A stretch of DNA of 64,000 bases from CAWAND01 sp963797485 (GCA_963797485.1 CAWCPF010000002.1:627280-691279), one strand, 5' to 3'; positions 8,495 to 16,839 are shown, counted from the first letter of the stretch. The notes: generated by a model from the letters alone, not told the origin. Translations and numbers: made by a program.

Positions 8495-8731
8495 GCCTAA
8501 CGGCCTCGAGACGGGAAGTCCTGCGCTCTTTGCAGAGAGCCCTGGAAGAGTGCCAGGATCAATGACCGCCCGGCCAGCGCTTGGGCACTCCTGGATGAGT
8601 CTAAGCCGCAGCTGGCCAGCCGCAGGTCCCCGGTGGTCTTCCCGGGGGGTCAGTCGGAGATCCTGGTGTTCTTCCAGGGTCGCGAAGCACCCCCGAAGCG
8701 AAGCGGAGGGGGCTTCAGTGAGTTGTTCGGC
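8495..8731 (-). repeat. attC-like site 11
   Basis: The plus strand starts GCCTAACGGCCTCGAG and ends TGAGTTGTTCGGC. The interior has the inverted pair built on CCTGG...GCGTTCTTCCAGG and the CCTGCG...GCAGG hairpin. At 237 bp it is longer than classical attC sites. A second GTTATGC (about 8773-8779) lies next to the stop of the neighbouring lipoprotein gene and could be an alternative end. Confidence 0.7.
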
Positions 8732-8779
8732 CGATGCGGGCGAACGGAAGCAAGCAGCCGAACCGATGCATGTTATGCG

Positions 8780-9173
8780 CTATCGGCGCCGAGTACCAAT
8801 GACTCCGCCCAGAATGACAAACACGATGGCCACTCCTAACAGGAAGCCAAGGTTGTACTCGCTCCCGTCGTTGTGCACTTCGTAGATCTGCCCACCGTGG
8901 TTGATAAACGATAGGACGAGGGTCACCGGGGAAATGACCCCGTGCCAGAGTCCTAGCAGGGCACCGGCGACACGACCGCCCAAATCGGCGGTATTGACGA
9001 GTGGGTTGGGGCCTGGCGCATTGAGTTGTACGCTGCCGCCCGGAACGTTGATTTGGCCGTTGGGGGCGGGTGTGCCGGCTTGAGTGCTAGGGGCTGAGGG
9101 TCCGGCAGCGCAGCCCGCGGCCATGACTAGGCATACGGCCGCCGACAAGAAGCATGCGTTGCGTCCTTTTCAT
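8780..9173 (-). CDS. Small lipoprotein with C-terminal transmembrane segment (frameshifted near its start)
   Basis: The signal peptide has a lipobox-like VMAAGC; a Pro/Ala/Gly-rich linker, a Gly-rich middle and a C-terminal hydrophobic helix (LGFLLGVAIVFVILGGVIG) ending in RRR follow. The best start is the ATG at 9173, which has GGAGG upstream and encodes MKRTQRMLL, but a one-base shift near 9143 separates it from the rest. A TTG at 9148 would start the uninterrupted frame. No family recognised. It is one cassette, between attC-like sites 10 and 11. Confidence 0.6.
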
Positions 9174-9360
9174 TTCTGACCTCCGGTCTTGATCGGACAG
9201 GCTTGTTGCGCAAACAGCCCGCATCCGGCTTGGGGCATACGCGAACTTGTCCATCACTCTTACTATTCTAAAGTCGATACTCGCCGGCCGCATTTATCGA
9301 CTGGGGAATATCGGGGGAGACATGCAGACAGAGGGCGCGTCACATTCTGGTTTAGCATCC

Positions 9361-9597
9361 GCCCAACGGACTCGAGCTGCCTGTCCTGGCGTTCCGGGCC
9401 AGGGCGAAGTCCTGCGCTCTTTGCAGGCAGCCCTGGAAGAACGCCAGGATCAATGAATGCCCGGCCAGCGCTGGAGAGCCTATCCAGACCCGTATTCGCC
9501 GCAGCTGGTCAGCCGCAGGTCCCCGATGGTCTTCCCTGGGGGGGTCGGCCGCAGGTCCCTGGAGCGTAGCGGAAGGGGCTCCATCAAGTTGTCGGGC
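9361..9597 (-). repeat. attC-like site 10
   Basis: The plus strand starts GCCCAACGGACTCGAG and ends CAAGTTGTCGGGC; 237 bp. It is highly similar to sites 7, 8 and 11, with the same internal inverted repeats. Between it and the lipoprotein start at 9173 there are about 190 bp with no recognisable feature. Confidence 0.72.
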
Positions 9598-9677
9598 AGC
9601 CCCTTCACATTGTGCCTGTTCCATTGAGGACTCGTTCTAGCCTGGCCAGCACCTATCTCTATAGACAGCGTTGACCA

Positions 9678-10199
9678 TCAAGGAGCAGTTGGCGTAGGTA
9701 GCCTAGTGACTGTGCATTGCTGGCTCAGAACTTGATTAACGTCATCACCAGATGTACTCATCGTATGGTTTCTTGCATCCTGATAGAAACTATCCTGAGT
9801 CATCGTCTCAATCCCATCGGCAGTATAGTGGCACTCAAAGATGAATTGCCCCACGGCCTCTTGGGTAACTACGCACAAGCCCCCATCCATCCCCTTGATG
9901 GTATCTATTTCCTGGACTGCCAGGAAGGGATGGAGATATGAGCGCACGTATGGGTTACAAGTCTTGAGATTGTCCCACCACTCAATGTTTCCAGTATAGA
10001 AGTCGTCAGTTGTTTCGGTAGGATTGGCCAATTCTGACGATGCCGTGACGGTAGAAGTAGGCTCGGCTACTTGTGACGACGGCGTTGCGGTGACTGGTAT
10101 CGGCGTAGGTGTAAGCGTCAATTGTCCTGGGGCACATCCCGATACTACCCAGCTCGTTACTAGAACTAGTACTGCTATAGTTCGTTGCTTGGCGGTCAT
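9678..10199 (-). CDS. Cassette-borne lipoprotein, unknown function
   Basis: A 173-aa protein with a signal peptide and lipobox (VVSGC), a Thr/Pro/Ser-rich linker (about 25-65) and a globular C-terminal part containing four Cys (TCNPY, GGLCVV, FECHY, QQCTV) that could form disulfides outside the membrane. The GC content and codon use look lower than in the surrounding core genes, suggesting foreign origin. No family recognised. The frame is intact. Its cassette runs from attC-like site 9 to site 10. Confidence 0.7.
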   Translation of the reverse strand: MTAKQRTIAVLVLVTSWVVSGCAPGQLTLTPTPIPVTATPSSQVAEPTSTVTASSELANPTETTDDFYTGNIEWWDNLKTCNPYVRSYLHPFLAVQEIDTIKGMDGGLCVVTQEAVGQFIFECHYTADGIETMTQDSFYQDARNHTMSTSGDDVNQVLSQQCTVTRLPTPTAP

Positions 10200-10716
10200 T
10201 AGTCTCCTATGGCTATTACGGGCGCCCCGGCTTTCTCTGCGCGGAAAGCATGCGATAGCAAGGCCGCTAAACGGTTTGCGTTAGCGACATTGGGGCGGAA
10301 CTTGATTCTCCGTCAAAAGGGGGATTTGACTAAGAGAAGTATAACCTATCGTGGCGGGATGAAATCCCACTTCCCACTGAACGTGGAATTGGGAGAACTC
10401 CGTCGTTGTGCCTGGCATATGGAAGGCTCGTTGGTTCCCGGGCTGGGGGAGGCGGCCCAGAAACCCCAAAGCCGGCACCGACGGCACTAGACTAAAGCCT
10501 GTGACGGACCTGCTACGAGCTTGGGGATTGTCGACGGACCTAGGGTCTCCGAGAACCCGAGCCATCCCATCAAAGAGCAGGCGAGAAGGGTCCTAACCGC
10601 AGGGCAGCGTGGGAATTGGGCGCCCGCAAGAGGGGAGCCCTGGAAGAACGCCAGGATCAATGACCGCCGGCCACCTTGCTGTGGGAGTCTAGATGGTGGG
10701 CAGGACGTAGATCGCT
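10200..10716. other. Cassette leader region with half of an attC-like repeat
   Basis: A long stretch between the lipoprotein start and attC-like site 9. A minus-strand open frame of 94 codons (10281-10565) has no recognised homology or ribosome binding site and I do not call it a gene. At about 10632-10680 there is a solitary copy of the CCCTGGAAGAACGCCAGG block of the attC-like repeats, probably the remnant of a deleted or recombined site. Confidence 0.4.
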
Positions 10717-10898
10717 GCCCAACGCCCTCGAGCTGCCTATCCTGGCGTTCCTGGCCAGGGCGAAGTCCTGCGTTCTTTGCAGGGACCTGCGGCCGATGGT
10801 CTTCCGGGGGGCCGGCCGCAGGTCCCCGGTGGTCTTCCCGGGGCGCCGGCCGCAGGTCCCTGGAGCGTAGCGGAAGGGGTTCCCTCGCGTTGTTAGAG
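10717..10898 (-). repeat. attC-like site 9
   Basis: The plus strand starts GCCCAACGCCCTCGAG and ends CGCGTTGTTAGAG; 182 bp. The distal arm of the usual repeat is replaced by tandem GGCCGCAGGTCCC units (three within the site). Confidence 0.68.
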
Positions 10899-10913
10899 GG
10901 AGCCTGTGCAGGG

Positions 10914-11360
10914 CTAAGGGAGACGTTCGAGATCTGCGAGGTCTTGGTTCCTGCCACTTGCCTTCTTGTTGGTTTTGAGGTCCGCAAGGTTGATGATAGT
11001 CACAGGGACGCCATCGATGATTTCGGTCACTCGCTTCTTGTAGCAATTGTCGAACGCAACGCCCGAGATTGTGGTTGAGAGTTCGATCCTAAGAGGGGGA
11101 ACGCCCATTCTGACGATAGTGTCTGGCTTGAGGAACAGGCCGGGATCGAGCGTTGGGAGGTCGAAGCCGAATTGCTTGAGAGCCTTGACGATACGCCTGG
11201 CGTTACCTGGGTTGGAGGCGACCCAGATATCGAGGTCCTGGGTGGCCCGTGGAAAGCCATGATAAGCAACGGCGTATCCGCCTATCAGGAGTTATTCGAC
11301 GTGTTCAGCGTCGAGCAATCTGAAGAAGTCTTTGAAGTCTTGCGGAAGCCCGGTTTCCAT
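10914..11360 (-). CDS. Nucleotidyltransferase of the AbiEii/MNT type (DUF6036-like), with an in-frame stop
   Basis: The translation from the ATG at 11360 is METGLPQDFKDFFRLLDAEHVE-stop-LLIGGYAVAYHGFPRATQDLDIWV and onward. LLIGGYAVAYHG plus the DLDIWV acidic motif are the nucleotidyltransferase signature (GG...DxDxW) of minimal nucleotidyltransferases found as toxin-like partners. A TAA at 11292-11294 occupies the codon where relatives have Tyr. This is a substitution rather than a frameshift, so either the gene is broken or a base is wrong. It overlaps the small upstream gene by 56 bp in another frame. The C-terminus ends just before attC-like site 9. Confidence 0.7.
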
Positions 11361-11544
11361 AGTTCATCCGGCGGAGCTGTTCGACATGGCGCAAACGGGC
11401 TTCGGGGGACTGAGCGTGCCAGTAGGCCAAGTCCTCGGCGTCATCGAATGAGTGGCTAATTGAGAGCTTGGTCTTGTCGAGCCGTTGGAGCTTGCTGGGA
11501 TCGAACATCATGTAGGATTCTACCAAGCCCTCCGGGGAGCGCAA
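11305..11544 (-). CDS. Small partner protein of the nucleotidyltransferase pair
   Basis: The 79-aa protein contains SFDDAEDLAYWHAQSPEARLRHVEQLRRMNYG and a C-terminal ARLQRLLQIARR. This matches the short helical proteins regularly encoded just upstream of DUF6036-type nucleotidyltransferases, in an antitoxin-like arrangement. Its 3' end overlaps the nucleotidyltransferase start, implying coupled translation. The role as antitoxin is inferred from context only. Confidence 0.7.
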   Translation of the reverse strand: MRSPEGLVESYMMFDPSKLQRLDKTKLSISHSFDDAEDLAYWHAQSPEARLRHVEQLRRMNYGNRASARLQRLLQIARR

Positions 11545-11556
11545 GCTCCAGGCTCC

Positions 11557-11785
11557 GCCAAACGCCCTCGAGCTGCCTGTCCTGGCGTTCCAGGCCAGGG
11601 CGAAGTCCTGCGTTGTTTGCAGGGCAGCCCTGGAAGAACGCCAGGATCAATGACCGCCCGGCCAGTTGTTGGACACTCCTGGATGAGCCTAAGCCGCCGC
11701 TGGCCGGCCGCAGGCCCCTGATGATCTTCCGGGGGGCCGGTCGGATGGCCTGGTGTTCTTCCAGGGTCCCAGCGCGTTGTCAGGC
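11557..11785 (-). repeat. attC-like site 8
   Basis: The plus strand starts GCCAAACGCCCTCGAG and ends CGCGTTGTCAGGC; 229 bp. The stop codon of the upstream cyclase gene falls inside its R'' box, a common feature of integron cassettes. Confidence 0.7.
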
Positions 11786-13103
11786 CTCGGCACGGAACAG
11801 CTGCCATTCGCCAGGGACCCCCTTGAGAACGTGAAGCCCTCGATCAGCAAAACGAATGCCAGAGCCTGCGACCAGATCTTTCACTGTACTCGACACCAGA
11901 ACCTCGCCCGCCTCGCCTTCCGCCGCCACCCGTGCGCCGATGTGAACGGCGATGCCGCGGACGGCGTTGCCCGCCAGCTCGATTTCGCCTGTGTGCAGAC
12001 CGGCACGAATCTCGAGACCAAGAGCGCGTTGTTCTTCAATCAGAGCAAGCGCGCAGTGGATTGCCCTTGCGGGTCCATCGAAGGTGGCGAGGAGGCCATC
12101 GCCGGCGAACTCGATCTCGTGCCCACGGTAGCGTTCGAGCTCCCGACCGCGCGATATCGTGGTGCGCGTCGAGGAGGGCGCGCCAGCCGCGATCGCCCAG
12201 CGAGGCCGCACGCTCGGTCGAGCCAACGATGTCGGTGAAGAGCACCGTCGCGAGTACCCGGTCGAAGCTGGTGTCCCCCCGCACACCGGTGAGGAACTCG
12301 CGGATTTCGTCGACCAGGGCTTCGACGTCTCCCGTATTCGCCAAATGGTCGCCTTCGAGCTCGGCATAACACGCTCCTCGATCCGCTCGACAAGCTGCCG
12401 GCTGAGGGCGACGGGAATGAAGTCGCGGGAGCGGCGCAGCACGAGCGTGGGGACACGGATGGCTGGGAGAACAGGGCGGACGTCGATGTTGGACACCAGC
12501 TGCCAGAGGGCGCGTGCCATCGCGGGGCTCAGCGCCGCGCGTTCGAATCCGCTCCAGACGCGCCGCCAGGTCTCGCTCCCGGCGACGCTGGGCGCGAAGA
12601 GGGGCAGCGTGCGCCCTTCACCCCAGTGGTCTATCGCATCGAGCATCGCCTCGCCGACCTCGACCCAGGGCCGACCACCGGGATTGTCACGCGCGATCTG
12701 CGGGCCGACGGCGAACGTTCCACAGAGGATGAGCGCGGTGGTACGTGCCGGGTATGTGGCAGCGAAGAGGACGCTCATCGGACCGCCTTCGGACAGGCCG
12801 AACAAGGCTGCGCTTTCGGAGCCGGCCGCGTCCATAACTGCCCGGACGTCGTCCATGCGCTCTTCCAGGGTAGGCGCCGCGCCGACGGGGTCCGAGATGC
12901 CGGTGCCACGCTTGTCGAACACGATCAGCCGGCGCGAACGAGGACAAACCCCTGAACAACCTCGCCATCCCCGGATCCAACCACTGCATGTCAAGGTGCG
13001 ACACGAATCCTGGGACGAACACGAGGTCGAGCGGCCCCTCCCCCACAACTTGGTACGCGATGTTGACGTCGCCGCTGCGGGCGTATCTGGTGTTGGGTTG
13101 CAC
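11780..13103 (-). CDS. Alpha/beta hydrolase fused to a class III adenylate/guanylate cyclase domain (frameshifted)
   Basis: The N-terminal part (MQPNTRYARSGDVNIAYQVVGEGPLDLVFVPGF, then GLSEGG as nucleophile elbow) is an alpha/beta hydrolase. The C-terminal part (VLFTDIVGSTERAASLGDRGW, EFAGDGLLATFDGPARAI, AGLHTGEIE) is a class III nucleotide cyclase with the metal-binding Asp residues present. This fusion is a recognised architecture in actinobacteria and Chloroflexota. At least three single-base shifts (near 12945, 12350 and 12150) split the frame. The start is the ATG at 13103. It is one large cassette between sites 7 and 8. Confidence 0.75.
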
Positions 13104-13142
13104 GACGGTAATCTAAAGCTCCGCGGAAAAACGTGATAGTCT

Positions 13143-13376
13143 GCCCAACGGCCTCGAGCTGCCTGTCCTGGCGTTCCAGGCCAGGGCGAAGTCCTGCGTT
13201 GTTTGCAGGGAGCCCTGGAAGAACGCCAGGATCAATGACCGCCCGGCCAGCGCTCAGAACCTATCTTAGACCCATCTCGACGCCGCTGGCCGGCCGCAGG
13301 TCCCCGGTGGTCTTCCGCGGGGGTCGGCCGCAGGTCCCTGGAGCGTAGCGGAAGGGGCTCCATAGAGTTGTTATGC
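13143..13376 (-). repeat. attC-like site 7
   Basis: The plus strand starts GCCCAACGGCCTCGAG and ends AGAGTTGTTATGC; 234 bp. It has the internal inverted repeat CCTGGCGTTCCAGG / CCTGGAAGAACGCCAGG and the small CCTGC...GCAGG hairpin. It is the best-preserved long-form site and suitable as a consensus. Confidence 0.75.
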
Positions 13377-13437
13377 GGCGGCGAAATGCATTGGCGTCCG
13401 TCCCTCACGCTTCTGTGCCATGAAACTCCTTTGGGCA

Positions 13438-13807
13438 CTAGGAGGGGGCCTGCATCGGGGTCACTAGTTGGAAGTAGTTCCCATCCAGATCCGCCAGCGT
13501 CGCAATCCATCCCCCTCCCATTTCATAGGGCTCCCTTATGACCGCCGCGCCGTAGGCTTTCGATTTTCTCAAACTCCGATTTGACCTGCAGGGTTTCAAA
13601 GTTGAACATCACACGTCCGGGGTCCTTTGCATTGCCCCCCATCTCAGAATGATCCAATACGGAAAGGGACGTGCTTCCCACTTGCCATCCCCAAAAGCCG
13701 CTGTCCTGATCGACCCATTCGGCCGGTTTTCCCAGGACCTTTTCATAGAAGGCAGCCAGCGCCTTGGGTTGTTTCGTTCCAATCATGACCGAGTTTAGAT
13801 TCAACAT
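13438..13807 (-). CDS. VOC (glyoxalase/bleomycin resistance) family protein (one frameshift)
   Basis: MLNLNSVMIGTKQPKALAAFYEKVLGKPAEW, GFWGWQVGSTSLSVLDH and the restored C-terminus (YGAAVIREPYEMGGGWIATLADLDGNYFQLVTP) form a single vicinal-oxygen-chelate domain of about 122 aa. An extra base near 13560 causes an early stop in the raw frame; the corrected stop is TAG at 13438. VOC proteins in cassettes often confer drug sequestration or lyase functions, but the substrate cannot be told here. A 16-codon frame with AAAGGAG upstream (13371-13421) lies between the stop and the attC-like site. Confidence 0.8.
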
Positions 13808-14345
13808 TGGGAGCGCATCCCTTCTGAAAGCAGATCTCGGAACCTCGGACGAATTATAGCCAGTTCATCCGGGCACCCCGTCGATAGGTGATGCCGGAGT
13901 CGCCACAGCGCACGATACGGCGCGGTCACCACCAGGCGGTCGAGCCACCGGGCAACTCGCCCATCTAGAACGCTTGGCTACTGCCTAACGGCCTCGAGAT
14001 GCACAGTCCTGCGTTCTTTGCAGGGAGCCCCAGGGCCAGCGCTTCGAACCTACTCTAGACCGATTCGCCGCGGCTGCCAGACCCTCCGACCACGGACGAG
14101 GCCCGCCTGCCCCGCTCCGACCACCACAACGTCCACTTTGGTGCCCACCGGCCTCCTTACCTCAAGATCCGGCCATCACGTGACCGCCAAACAAGCTGCT
14201 CGAGCCAAACTTGCTTGGGTTTTGATCATCCCGAGGACACAACAGCCACGCCAGATTCGCCCCGCACCTCTCCCATGCGCATGGCAGGTGCCGGGCGGCG
14301 AAGTGACCTACGAAGCACCGATCAGCCGAGATACTTGCAACCGGC
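13808..14345. other. Degraded cassette junction with chimeric fragments
   Basis: No intact gene. 13983-13998 is an attC-like R' end (GCCTAAC + GGCCTCGAG) whose partner end is missing. 14073-14104 resembles a stretch of the receiver gene near 3620-3653. About 14090-14300 is a diverged copy of the 5' end and upstream region of the monooxygenase gene (compare about 7722-7905), including its first 17 codons (KVDVVVVGAGQAGL). Confidence 0.6.
13983..14100 (-). repeat. attC-like site 6, truncated
   Basis: The R' end GCCTAACGGCCTCGAG and the CCTGCGTTCTTTGCAGGGAG hairpin are present. The R'' half has been lost or replaced by the chimeric sequence that follows. Confidence 0.5.
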
Positions 14346-14741
14346 TCAGTCTTCGTTGGCTACGTTATGGATTGTTTCAAGCAGCTCGCTGGCTGATACA
14401 GGCTTAGAAATGTAGGCGGCCGCGCCTGCTTCAAGCGCCCTGTCTCTCGATTGTTCGGGCGAGGTGGCGGTCAGGATGATGATCTTTGCTCCAGGATGCT
14501 CGGCTCGAATTCGCCTTGTTGCGGTTATGCCATCCATATTTGGCATAAGCACGCACATGATGAGCACATCGGGCTGAAACTCGTCATGGATGCGAATGGC
14601 ATCCAGGCCGTCGGCTCCGATTGCCACAATCTCAATCCCCGGGTCGGTGTCAATGACCTTCGACAGGATGCCGACCAGCTCGGGGAGATCATCCACGATC
14701 GCAAGCCGTATTTTGGATCCGTTTGAGGCTTTGCTATTCAT
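14346..14741 (-). CDS. Stand-alone receiver-domain protein lacking the phospho-acceptor Asp (pseudo-receiver)
   Basis: A 131-aa CheY-like receiver domain. The acidic pair is present (AIVDD), as are the Thr (IILTATS) and Lys (ISKPV) switch residues. The phospho-acceptor position, normally Asp in the pattern D-V-x-x-x-D-x-x-M-P, is Cys: DVLIMCVLMPNMDG. The codon is TGC, two changes from an Asp codon, so a single-base error is unlikely. It may work as a phosphorylation-independent or redox-sensitive receiver, or be non-functional. Intact frame, ATG at 14741. Its 3' flank is the chimeric junction at 14073-14300. Confidence 0.8.
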   Translation of the reverse strand: MNSKASNGSKIRLAIVDDLPELVGILSKVIDTDPGIEIVAIGADGLDAIRIHDEFQPDVLIMCVLMPNMDGITATRRIRAEHPGAKIIILTATSPEQSRDRALEAGAAAYISKPVSASELLETIHNVANED

Positions 14742-14793
14742 TCTGCCCCCGGGTGAAGCGTCTTACGAATGGATGATTCGAGGCGTATGACGC

Positions 14794-14974
14794 CTCCGAC
14801 CTTCGAAGCCTCGGAGCTGGTCCGGGGATCGGCCAAGGCCACCCCCCCGCCCTCGCACCCTCCTGAGCACAAGCATTCACGCCGGTATCACCCCGCATCC
14901 CTCGCAAAGCACACTGCAAGTGCGGTCCGTCGGAGATCCTGGTGTTCTTCCAGGGCTCCATCGAGTTGTTGGGC
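14794..14974 (-). repeat. attC-like site 5 (divergent subtype)
   Basis: The plus strand ends CGAGTTGTTGGGC. The other end is a weak CTCCGAC like that of the outlying site at 4547. The interior carries the GAGCACAAGC, GCACACTGCAAG and GGAGATCCTGG blocks of the second subtype. Confidence 0.55.
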
Positions 14975-14998
14975 GGAAACCATGGTGGTAGACCGCAC

Positions 14999-15527
14999 CT
15001 ATGTGGCTGGCCTCAGATAGTCGACGATCTTGTCCCAACGATTTTCATTGCCGGGCGCGTTCTACCGTAGGGAGCTGGAACGACTTCAGGTCCCACAAAC
15101 TCCTTGCCATGGCGCTGCACGAAGCGGATCGCGTAGTCGCGGCGGAGGCGCGTGATATGTTCCCCGATTTCACTGGCCTTGTAGACGAAGAAACGGGGAG
15201 TGTGGGCTCCTGGTACTTCGTCGTTCTCCGTGGGTTTGGTGGGAAGTGGCTTGGGCAGGACGACAAGACCCAGAAGATGCTTGGCTGCCACTGCTCTGGG
15301 TCCAGGACCTTTTGGCCGACGACCCACTTCTGGTTTCGCATGGGCGTCGATTTGACCTCGATCCTCGCAAGCTTGTCTGAGTTGGGCGAGAATGCGTAGA
15401 CATCTGCTCGTTTAGCTGAGCCGTACGTCACTGCCGCGTGGATGCCGCGGCGGTTGAGCTCGGCAGCCACAAGGAATTCTCCCGCCATCCCTGTAAATTC
15501 CTTTTCTTCTTGTGAGACCTTTGACAT
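14999..15527 (-). CDS. PD-(D/E)XK nuclease-like cassette protein (frameshifted)
   Basis: The N-terminus GEFLVAAELNRRGIHAAVTYGSAKRADVYAF...ARIEVKST shows the helix-Gly-Glu, Asp and E-x-K pattern of PD-(D/E)XK endonuclease folds (D in RADVY, EVK in the next strand). After one shift near 15260, the protein continues PTENDEVPGAHTPRFFVYKASEIGEHI. After another near 15060, it ends ENRWDKIVDYLRPAT with stop TAG at 14999. The length is about 175 aa. Proteins with this layout are frequent in integron arrays and often unassigned; a nuclease role is inferred from motifs only. Confidence 0.65.
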
Positions 15528-15573
15528 GCGCTTCTCCGATACGGACGCTGGTGACGGGGGTGGGCGAGTTTCC

Positions 15574-15633
15574 GCCTAACGACTTGCCAGTCAGTCGCCG
15601 GCGAAGCCGGTCGGCTGCAGCGGCGTGTTAGAC
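15574..15633 (-). repeat. attC site 4 (classical 60-bp form)
   Basis: The minus strand begins with R'' GTCTAAC, contains the perfect CCGGC-TTCG-CCGGC hairpin within CAGCCGACCGG, and ends with R' GTTAGGC. The length and structure are those of canonical integron attC sites, which anchors the interpretation of the longer repeats. The stop codon of the HNH gene lies in its R'' box. Confidence 0.85.
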
Positions 15634-16082
15634 ACCTTCCCTCGCTCTTCCGCCATCGCGTCGACCAATCCTCGCTACCTCGTACGTTGAGAACTTCTGC
15701 TCGATAGCCCGGCCCATGGCGGCGCCCTTCCCGAACCGTGTCCGTGCCCACACGCCAAACTTCAGGATCATCTCGAATTCCTCTGGGAGGTAAATCCCAT
15801 CGGCAGTTGTTACACGCTACATGAGCCGGCAGGTAGTTTTCTGGCGGTGCTTCTCCGCCAGCGCATGCGCCAAGATGTGATCAGCGTTCCACGGGACGCG
15901 AATGTCACCTCCGCAGATGCGGACTTCGCGCCTGTCTTGCTGAGGATCTCAGCCCGCTCTGCGGCGCTCAGTCGAAGCCGACAAAGTCGTCGGTTGGCAG
16001 CCTTGCCCTGTTCACGAAGGCGGCGCACAGCGATCAATCGATCGCGGAGCTGGTCACCGTCGTCTTTGCTGTACTTGTTCAC
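15628..16082 (-). CDS. HNH endonuclease (frameshifted)
   Basis: The GTG at 16082 follows GAGGGG and starts a charged helical N-terminus (KYSKDDGDQLRDRLIAVRRLREQGKAANRRLCRLRLSAAERAEIL). Correcting a one-base shift near 15925 and another near 15830 gives a Cys-Cys zinc knuckle (AKCRICGG), then WNADHILAHALAEKHRQNYLPAHVACNNCR, a complete HNH motif with the DHI catalytic His, Asn and a second Cys pair. It continues to stop TAA at 15628. The protein is about 150 aa. It belongs to the restriction-like HNH family and is one cassette. The C-terminal half lies in a short frame that simple gene finders would miss. Confidence 0.75.
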
Positions 16083-16096
16083 GTGTCCCCTCGTGT

Positions 16097-16198
16097 GTCT
16101 AACCGCCTCGAGTTTGAGCCGACGAGGCCACCCAATTCTAGAATGGCGCCAAAGCCGAATAATCGGCCAGTAGGGTCGGCTCCATCGCGTTGTTAGGC
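16097..16198 (-). repeat. attC-like site 3
   Basis: The plus strand starts GTCTAACCGCCTCGAG and ends CGCGTTGTTAGGC; 102 bp. Its R' heptamer (GTTAGAC on the minus strand) equals the R'' complement at the far end of the HNH cassette (site 4), as expected for the two ends of one excised circle. Confidence 0.78.
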
Positions 16199-16204
16199 GC
16201 ACGG

Positions 16205-16720
16205 TCATGGTATGCGAGTAGAAAGGGCAGCTGATATCTCGTCGAGTAGCTTGTTGGCTGGAAGGGGGGTTTCGTGCAGGCCGCGGTGCCACGAGAGGGC
16301 GATTGCGACGAAGAGGATGGCAAGACCAAATGCAAATCTTAGGGTCTTTCGCTCGCCCGGCTTGGCGCTGAACAGCCGGTTGAAAGCATTTGCTCGTTTC
16401 AAGATGACAGAGAAAGCTGCGAGCAGATGAGGAAAAGAGAAGGACAACGAGGAAGTACTGCCAGATCGCCCGGAAGTCGAGGAGCCAGTAAGCCAACAGA
16501 GGAGGACAGACAAGGACAGGAGGTTCTCAAACCACGTCAACCGCCAGGTGCCCGTCTTTGAAGGGAATCTCGCCCAGATCTCCATCCATACGAATACGGC
16601 GAGTGTCATGGTAACACGAAGGCGAGAATAGTGGCGAGGCCGTGGACAGGGAGGTTCGATGCGAAGACCGTTAGTGCCGTAAATACGCCGAAGACGGTTA
16701 TGAAAGTGGTTTTCCTCTAT
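16205..16720 (-). CDS. Small integral membrane protein, unknown (frameshifted)
   Basis: Piecing frames together gives TTFITVFGVFTALTVFASNLPVHGLATILAFVLP, then FVWMEIWARFPSKTGTWRLTWFENLLSLSVLLCW, then AYWLLDFRAIWQYFLVVLL, and finally the intact C-terminal frame with AFGLAILFVAIALSWHRGL. That is about four hydrophobic helices in about 165 aa. Shifts occur near 16610, 16490 and 16430. The start codon is not resolved; no ATG with a ribosome binding site is found near 16720. No family recognised. It ends just before attC-like site 3. Confidence 0.5.
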   Translation of the reverse strand: MEENHFHNRLRRIYGTNGLRIEPPCPRPRHYSRLRVTMTLAVFVWMEIWARFPSKTGTWRLTWFENLLSLSVLLCWLTGSSTSGRSGSTSSLSFSFPHLLAAFSVILKRANAFNRLFSAKPGERKTLRFAFGLAILFVAIALSWHRGLHETPLPANKLLDEISAALSTRIP

Positions 16721-16839
16721 GAACGAGGCAAGCGTAGGGGGTGGAGGAAGTTGCGGGCTGTGAAGCCTGCTGTTGGGAACTGGTACGTGGACGGGAGATG
16801 CCTTCGCCTTCAGGAGTGGAACCTCCTTGCTCCGTGCGC

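Noticed and set aside
10281..10565. 94-codon minus-strand frame in the cassette leader
   Set aside because: No ribosome binding site, no homology recognised, and composition unlike the neighbouring coding sequences.
13371..13421. 16-codon frame with an AAAGGAG site before attC-like site 7
   Set aside because: Too short to support as a gene; noted only because of its ribosome binding site and a stop located in the attC end.
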